This document shows positions 56,593-64,000 of a DNA stretch of 64,000 nt, piece after piece. The notes beneath the pieces were generated by a model, which was given only the letters and a program-made list of their open reading frames with translations, did not search any database and was not told where the DNA came from. A program made the position numbers and the translations under genes. The stretch comes from Croceifilum oryzae (GTDB taxonomy: Bacteria > Bacillota > Bacilli > Thermoactinomycetales > Thermoactinomycetaceae). The stretch covers positions 24,469-88,468 of the forward strand of contig NZ_JAUSUV010000011.1 of assembly GCF_030814315.1 (NCBI RefSeq), read 5' to 3'. Position 1 is the stretch's first letter. Each line of letters opens with the position of its first letter.

Positions 56593-57081
56593 GTGAGCTT
56601 TAGTGGTCTAGGAACCAGCTTAGTGCAATTAGCAATCTTCTTCATCCTGATGTTTTTGGTTTCCAAATATGCTCTGCGCCCATTATTGGCTACGATGAAT
56701 GAGCGTACCAATCATATTGAAGGTCAAATTTCTGTTGCAGAAACGAACCGTGCAGAAGCAGAAAAACTAGTCGCTGAACAAAAAGAATTGTTGATCGCGA
56801 CTCGTGCGGAAGCAAAAGAAATTATCGATCGTGCCAAAGCTCAAAAAGAGGTTGAGGCAGATAAGATCATGGATAAAGCGAAGTCCCAAGCAGACCAAAT
56901 GCTTGCAGAGGCGAAGAAAGAGATTGAGCTAGAAAAAGTGAAAGCTTTAGCTAGCTTACGTGAAGAAGTTGGCGCATTAAGTGTTCAGTTGGCTGAGAAG
57001 TTGGTTGGCGAAACCTTGGATCAAAAGAAACAAGCAAACCTTGTGAATGCTTATCTTGACCAAGTAGGACGATTACAATGA
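56593..57081 (+). CDS. atpF: ATP synthase subunit b
   Basis: A 162-aa stator subunit: one N-terminal membrane helix (LVQLAIFFILMFLVSKYALRPLL), then a long charged coiled coil (residues 40-140, ERTNHIEGQISVAETNRAEAEKLVAEQ). GTG start after AAGGAG. It overlaps atpH by four bases. Confidence 0.95.
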   Translation: MSFSGLGTSLVQLAIFFILMFLVSKYALRPLLATMNERTNHIEGQISVAETNRAEAEKLVAEQKELLIATRAEAKEIIDRAKAQKEVEADKIMDKAKSQADQMLAEAKKEIELEKVKALASLREEVGALSVQLAEKLVGETLDQKKQANLVNAYLDQVGRLQ

Positions 57082-57623
57082 GTTACGTAATCGTTGCGAA
57101 ACGCTACGCCAGTGCACTGTATCAAGTAGCCAACGAAAAAGGTCTTGTCGATGAAGTCGGTAGAGACCTTCAATTGATCAGTGAAACACTTATAAAAACG
57201 CCTGAATTTATAACATTATTGCAATCTCCAAAGGTAGCTCTTGAGGAAAAGAAAGAACTGATCTCAAGCGCATTTACCCAAGTTCAATCCATCACGAATA
57301 ACTTCCTTCATGTAATCGTAGAGGGTCGTCGTGAAGAGGCGCTAGCGGAAATCTCAAAAGAGTATACGAAGCTAGCAGACGATGCAAAAGGTTTACTAGA
57401 AGTTGTGGTTACCTCTGCTTCCGCTCTTGATGATACAGAACGTAATGGAGTAGCAGACGCTTTTACAAAAATCTTGGGAAGACAAGTTCGAATCCAAGAG
57501 AAAGTAGACGCAAACCTCTTAGGTGGTTTGGTCGTACAAGTAGGAGATCGTCTGTATGATGGTAGTGTCAAAAACAAGCTGGAACGCTTTCAAGTAGCAT
57601 TGAAAGAAACCAGAGTCGGATAG
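57078..57623 (+). CDS. atpH: ATP synthase subunit delta
   Basis: A 181-aa F1 delta (OSCP-like) subunit linking F1 to the b stator: VAKRYASALYQVANEKGLVDEVGRDL at the N-terminus, VTSASALDDTERNGVADAFTKILGRQVRIQEKVDANLLGGLVVQVGDRLYDGSVKNKLERF at the C-terminus. Start overlaps the atpF stop. Confidence 0.95.
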   Translation: MSYVIVAKRYASALYQVANEKGLVDEVGRDLQLISETLIKTPEFITLLQSPKVALEEKKELISSAFTQVQSITNNFLHVIVEGRREEALAEISKEYTKLADDAKGLLEVVVTSASALDDTERNGVADAFTKILGRQVRIQEKVDANLLGGLVVQVGDRLYDGSVKNKLERFQVALKETRVG

Positions 57624-57650
57624 ATCAATACAAGCGAAGGATTGGGGTGA

Positions 57651-59171
<1,521 letters not shown>

Positions 59172-59258
59172 TAAATTGAGAACCTTAACCTTCCTGAGAA
59201 CTGTAGGGCTACCTAAGTAGTCCTACGGGGATCATGTGAGAAAGGATGGTGAACATAC

Positions 59259-60125
59259 ATGGCGGCTAGTATGCGGGATATTAAAGAAAGTATCCGATCC
59301 AAGAATAAGACTATGCAAATTACGAAAGCGATGAAAATGGTATCTGCTTCTAAGTTGCGTCGCTCCCAAGAGCAAGCTACAGCGGCTCGTCCTTACGCGG
59401 AGAAAATGAAAGATGTAATTATGAGTATTGCATCCGGATCAAGTAACATCAATCACCCGATGATGGTGTCACGTCCAGTTAAGAAGACTGGTTATCTCGT
59501 CATTTCTTCCGATCGTGGTTTGGCTGGTGGATACAACAGTAACCTTCTTCGTTTGATGACCAATACGGTTAAAGAGCGTCACGCTTCAAATGATGATTAT
59601 GTTGTATTCAGCATGGGTCGTAAGGCATTGGACTTTTTCAAAAAGCGTAACACCCCACTGATTAGCAGTATTGTTGGCTTATCAGACAGTCCTCAATTCT
59701 CCGATGTAAAAGCCATTGCAAATCAAGCAGTGAATTTCTACGCAGAAGAGAAATTTGATGAGTTGTACATCGTGTACAACGAGTTTGTAAACCCAGTTGT
59801 GCAACGTCCTGTTGTCAAACGCCTACTTCCTCTAGCAAGCGATGAACTCGAAGGAGCTTCAAGCAAAACTCCTTATGAATTCGAACCATCAGAAGAAGAG
59901 GTTTTAGCGGATTTGTTACCACGTTACGCTGAGACATTGATCTACAGTGCACTTCTTGATGCAAAAGCATCTGAGTTTGCAGCTCGTATGACTGCGATGA
60001 CCAGCGCAACTGATAATGCAACTGCAATCATTGAACGTCTTACCTTGGAATTTAACCGTGCCCGTCAAGCTGCAATTACCCAAGAGATCGCGGAAATCGT
60101 GGGTGGCGTAGCAGCGCTATCTTAG
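59259..60125 (+). CDS. atpG: ATP synthase subunit gamma
   Basis: A 288-aa central stalk subunit: MRDIKESIRSKNKTMQITKAMKMVSASKLRRSQE at the N-terminus and FEARMTAM-like EFAARMTAMTSATDNATAIIERLTLEFNRARQAAITQEIAEIVGGVAAL at the C-terminus, which together form the rotating coiled coil. AGAAAGGATGGTG precedes ATG. Confidence 0.96.
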   Translation: MAASMRDIKESIRSKNKTMQITKAMKMVSASKLRRSQEQATAARPYAEKMKDVIMSIASGSSNINHPMMVSRPVKKTGYLVISSDRGLAGGYNSNLLRLMTNTVKERHASNDDYVVFSMGRKALDFFKKRNTPLISSIVGLSDSPQFSDVKAIANQAVNFYAEEKFDELYIVYNEFVNPVVQRPVVKRLLPLASDELEGASSKTPYEFEPSEEEVLADLLPRYAETLIYSALLDAKASEFAARMTAMTSATDNATAIIERLTLEFNRARQAAITQEIAEIVGGVAALS

Positions 60126-60204
60126 GATTGATGGCACTTATACCTTATATTGATTATTTCCGTCCTGTAACAGGGATTGAAGATAGATCGGTACAAAACG
60201 CTAA

Positions 60205-61623
<1,419 letters not shown>

Positions 61624-61697
61624 TAGATCCTGATTGAAAACGATTAGGGAGGTGAAGACCTGCTTTCCATTTCGTAAGATGGAAGTGGATTGCAGAG

Positions 61698-62093
61698 ATG
61701 TTTATGAGTAAAATTCATCTCGACATCGTAACTCCGGAGAAAAAAGTGTACTCGGAAGACGTAGACATGATCATCACTCGTGCAGCGAACGGAGATATTG
61801 GGATTATGCCCAAACATGCTCCGCTCGTTTCTCCTCTTCAGGCTACCATCGTTCGTATTAAGAATGATGGACAAGAAGAAGAGATTGCTGTGAGTGGCGG
61901 ATTCTTGGAAGTACGTCCCGATCAAGTGACCATCTTAGCTGAATCAGCTGAGACAGCAAGCGAGATCGATAAAAACCGTGCACTACAAGCCAAAGAACGT
62001 GCTGAAAAACGGATTCACTCTGCTGAAGGAGATCTCATCCGCGCAGAAGCCGCTTTATTACGTTCAATGAATCGCCTTCGGATTGCGAAATAA
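61698..62093 (+). CDS. atpC: ATP synthase subunit epsilon
   Basis: A 131-aa F1 epsilon subunit: beta-sandwich IHLDIVTPEKKVYSEDVDMIITRAANGDIGIMPKHAPLVSPL and a C-terminal two-helix regulatory domain (DKNRALQAKERAEKRIHSAEGDLIRAEAALLRSMNRLRIA). The start could be ATG 61698 or ATG 61704. Both have poor nearby ribosome sites; the strong AGGGAGGTGAAG lies about 40 bases upstream (61646-61657), separated by a small hairpin. Confidence 0.93.
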   Translation: MFMSKIHLDIVTPEKKVYSEDVDMIITRAANGDIGIMPKHAPLVSPLQATIVRIKNDGQEEEIAVSGGFLEVRPDQVTILAESAETASEIDKNRALQAKERAEKRIHSAEGDLIRAEAALLRSMNRLRIAK

Positions 62094-62113
62094 CGATAAT
62101 AGATTGTTAAATA

Positions 62114-62159
62114 AACAGCCCTTACTTTTTGCAAAAGTCAAAGAGTAGGGGCTGTTTTT
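62114..62159 (+). terminator. Terminator of the atp operon
   Basis: AACAGCCCTTACT (62114-62126) pairs with AGTAGGGGCTGTT (62144-62156) and is followed by T-run. Confidence 0.87.
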
Positions 62160-62241
62160 GCGCTATAATTCCAAGTAGATTTTTGGATTCAATTGAGTTA
62201 TACTGAATAACATTATTAACGACTACGGGATTTGTTGGCTT

Positions 62242-62291
62242 TTTTTACCTAATTTCTTTCCCTAAACCAATTTTATTTAGTGAGGTAAAAA
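62242..62291 (+). promoter_or_regulatory. Hairpin that includes the mntH ribosome-binding site
   Basis: TTTTTACCT (62242-62250) and AGGTAAAAA (62283-62291) are perfectly complementary, with an inner CTAAA/TTTAG pair (62262-62266/62276-62280). The GAGGT Shine-Dalgarno lies in the 3' arm just before ATG 62295. Confidence 0.55.
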
Positions 62292-62294
62292 TAA

Positions 62295-63638
62295 ATGGAT
62301 TCAACAAAAGAAGGTCAATCCATAGCAAGTGGATGGAAAAGAGAGAGTACTCAACCATCCCTATCAGAAGTGTATCGTTCGATGCCGGTTCCCAAAAACG
62401 GGTCATGGTTTCGAAAGATGTTAGCCTTTGTAGGACCGGGTTACCTAGTAGCAGTTGGGTATATGGACCCTGGCAACTGGGCAACAGATTTAGCAGGTGG
62501 CTCTTTATTTCACTACGATCTCTTAATTGTAATTCTAATTTCTAACGTAATGGCTATGTTACTTCAAGCATTGGCTGGGAAGCTAGGCATCGTAACAGGA
62601 CGAGATTTAGCACAAGCTTGTCGGGATCATTTTAGTAAGCCTGTTTCGTTTATTCTCTGGGTTTTTGCTGAGATTGCGATTGCTGCATGTGATTTAGCCG
62701 AGTTAGTTGGGACGGCGATTGCGTTAAATCTTTTATTTGGCATCCCACTAATCTATGGCGTGTTGTTAACTGCACTGGATGTTATTATCATCCTTATGTT
62801 GCAAAATAAAGGATTTCGTTATATTGAGGCACTCGTCATTTCATTGATCGTAATCATTGGTGGATGTTTCGCTGTTGAATTGTTCCTATCTCAACCGGTC
62901 ATTTCCGATGTACTAAAAGGCTTTGTTCCTAAGAAAGAGATCGTGACGAACCCTGAGATGTTATACATCGCGATCGGTATCTTAGGAGCAACGGTAATGC
63001 CACATAATCTATATCTGCATTCTTCGATCGTTCAGACTCGAAAATACGGAAATACAGTTAAAGAAAAAAAGGAAGCCATTCTATTTTCAACCATTGATTC
63101 TACAGTAGCTCTATCATTTGCTCTATTTATCAATGCATCTATCTTGATCCTGTCGGCGGCCACATTTTTTAGTTCTGGTAAGGTAGTAGATGATATTGAT
63201 CAAGCTTATGAGCTATTAAGTCCACTACTCGGTTCATCAGTGGCAAGTATTTTATTCGGAGTCGCCTTACTAGCTTCAGGGCAAAACTCGACTCTGACAG
63301 GTACGTTAGCAGGACAGATCATTATGGAAGGATTCTTGAACATACGCTTAAAGCCATGGCTCAGGAGGCTCATTACTCGTATCATCGCTATTATCCCTGC
63401 TGTTATCGTCATTGGATTATACGGAGAAAAGGGAACGATGGAGCTTCTTATAGTCAGTCAGGTAATCTTGTCCTTCCAGTTATCGTTTGCCGTCTTCCCA
63501 CTGGTGCTTTTTACGAGTGATAAGAAGAAGATGGGCACATTTGTGAACTCTACGGTTACCAAAGTGATTGCATACTTTGTTGCTGCGGTGATAGCGATTC
63601 TAAACATTTATTTGTTGGTTCGGACGTTTATTGACTGA
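62295..63638 (+). CDS. mntH: Nramp-family manganese transporter
   Basis: A 447-aa Nramp transporter with 11 membrane helices. It has the TM1 metal motif [11 protein letters not shown] (DPGN), TM6 [16 protein letters not shown] (MPH metal motif), and the consensus loop [24 protein letters not shown]. It imports Mn2+ driven by protons. GAGGT precedes ATG 62295. It lies after the atp operon, which is not the Bacillus location, and its leader forms a hairpin over the ribosome site. Confidence 0.94.
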   Translation: MDSTKEGQSIASGWKRESTQPSLSEVYRSMPVPKNGSWFRKMLAFVGPGYLVAVGYMDPGNWATDLAGGSLFHYDLLIVILISNVMAMLLQALAGKLGIVTGRDLAQACRDHFSKPVSFILWVFAEIAIAACDLAELVGTAIALNLLFGIPLIYGVLLTALDVIIILMLQNKGFRYIEALVISLIVIIGGCFAVELFLSQPVISDVLKGFVPKKEIVTNPEMLYIAIGILGATVMPHNLYLHSSIVQTRKYGNTVKEKKEAILFSTIDSTVALSFALFINASILILSAATFFSSGKVVDDIDQAYELLSPLLGSSVASILFGVALLASGQNSTLTGTLAGQIIMEGFLNIRLKPWLRRLITRIIAIIPAVIVIGLYGEKGTMELLIVSQVILSFQLSFAVFPLVLFTSDKKKMGTFVNSTVTKVIAYFVAAVIAILNIYLLVRTFID

Positions 63639-63699
63639 TAAGATGAGTATTTTCTTTTTCGTAATCTATCATCAGAGGTGTAATCGAGGATCTGTCTAT

Positions 63700-63743
63700 A
63701 CAATGTATGTGGTTATTCATGCTCCAATAAGCAGATACATTGT
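63700..63743. other. Inverted repeat downstream of mntH
   Basis: ACAATGTATGTG (63700-63711) and CAGATACATTGT (63732-63743) form a 12-bp stem with one mismatch and a 20-nt loop. No T-run. CAGATACAT also occurs at R1 ends, so it may be a repeat remnant or a weak terminator. Confidence 0.35.
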
Positions 63744-63820
63744 GGTCCCACCTCATGTTAACTAGTTAGCAAATGTTCTAAAGGAACTTCTTTCATTAGT
63801 CTGATTCGCATGCTAAATTC

Positions 63821-63861
63821 TGTGGATAAGTTGTGGATAATTAGATGGATTTTGTGGATAA
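63821..63861 (-). promoter_or_regulatory. Cluster of three DnaA boxes
   Basis: TGTGGATAA (complement of the consensus DnaA box TTATCCACA) occurs perfectly three times, at 63821-63829, 63832-63840 and 63853-63861, all in the same orientation. Start-to-start distances are 11 and 21 bp, about one and two helical turns. AT-rich DNA follows, then the rRNA promoter. Confidence 0.8.
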
Positions 63862-63882
63862 AATAAAAGTGTAAAATAGTTG

Positions 63883-63911
63883 TTGACTCCTTTTTTGGGA
63901 CATGATATATT
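63883..63911 (+). promoter_or_regulatory. rRNA operon promoter
   Basis: TTGACT (63883-63888), 17-bp spacer, TATATT (63906-63911). It is followed by a short GC-rich hairpin region and a boxA-type leader, the layout of Bacillus rrn promoters. Confidence 0.8.
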
Positions 63912-63952
63912 ATTACATGTCGCCGCGATACGGTGGCACAAACAAAAAGCAA

Positions 63953-63968
63953 GTGTTCCTTGAAAACT
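63953..63968 (+). promoter_or_regulatory. rRNA leader boxA-like antitermination site
   Basis: GTGTTCCTTGAAAACT closely resembles the TGTTCTTTGAAAACT sequence found in Bacillus rRNA leaders. The 16S gene itself is expected just beyond the window end and is not present here. Confidence 0.75.
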
Positions 63969-64000
63969 AAAGAGTGAATGAACCAAGACCTGTTTAATTA

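Noticed and set aside
61679..61711. Ten-codon upstream frame before atpC
   Set aside because: It overlaps the atpC start but lies too far from the Shine-Dalgarno, and no family precedent is known to me.
63758..63952. 64-codon minus-strand frame at the window end
   Set aside because: It runs through the DnaA boxes and the rRNA promoter and leader; no protein is expected there.

Overview
The window is chromosomal DNA from a Gram-positive, endospore-forming member of the Bacillales. The evidence is spo0F with a SigmaH-type promoter, spoIIR, the RNA polymerase delta subunit (rpoE), arginine phosphatase YwlE, Bacillus-like Shine-Dalgarno sites, and a gene order close to the Bacillus subtilis segment fadF-acdA-rpoE-pyrG-spo0F-fbaA-fsa-glpX-rho-rpmE-tdk-prfA-prmC-spoIIR-ywlBC-mntP-ywlE-rpiB-ywlG-glyA-upp-atp. 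The genus cannot be fixed from the sequence alone; a Thermoactinomycetaceae-type relative is one guess.

Bases 1-8020 are an accessory biosynthetic cluster on the + strand: the 3' part of an amidohydrolase, a tandem pair of L-amino-acid-ligase-like ATP-grasp enzymes, a third ATP-grasp enzyme, an MFS exporter, a LOG-family nucleotide phosphoribohydrolase and a fourth ATP-grasp enzyme. It looks like a system that makes and exports a small peptide or amide, perhaps linked to a nucleobase. I do not recognise the product, and the cluster continues to the left of the window.

Bases 8100-20930 hold fatty-acid and branched-chain acyl-CoA catabolism: fadF, then an operon of thiolase, 3-hydroxyacyl-CoA dehydrogenase, two acyl-CoA dehydrogenases, meaB, a TetR regulator and icmF. 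FadR-like operators lie before both fadF and the thiolase, and a CcpA cre-like site also precedes the thiolase. An FkbM methyltransferase and a glycosyltransferase (21.1-23.6 kb) are inserted before rpoE and pyrG; pyrG has a GGGC-start attenuator. Next come a secreted PLD/lamin-tail protein and an FMN-riboswitch-controlled ribU on the minus strand, an ArsR/MFS pair, and panE.

From 33.4 kb the conserved housekeeping run begins: spo0F (with an inserted kal-kce pair), fbaA, fsa, glpX, rho, an M23/LysM hydrolase, rpmE, tdk, a lipoprotein, a CPBP protease, prfA, prmC, spoIIR, ywlB, ywlC, a HAD hydrolase, mntP, a ZIP transporter, ywlE, rpiB, ywlG, glyA and upp. The complete ten-gene ATP synthase operon follows, then mntH. 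The window ends in an rRNA operon leader with a strong promoter and boxA, preceded by three perfect DnaA boxes spaced by whole helical turns.

The most unusual non-coding signal is a family of about 195-bp palindromic elements in two related types, R2 and R1. They occur as R2-spacer-R1 pairs at three loci (10.6-11.1, 31.7-32.3 and 37.0-37.6 kb), always in the same internal order, with an apparent deletion derivative at 14.7 kb.
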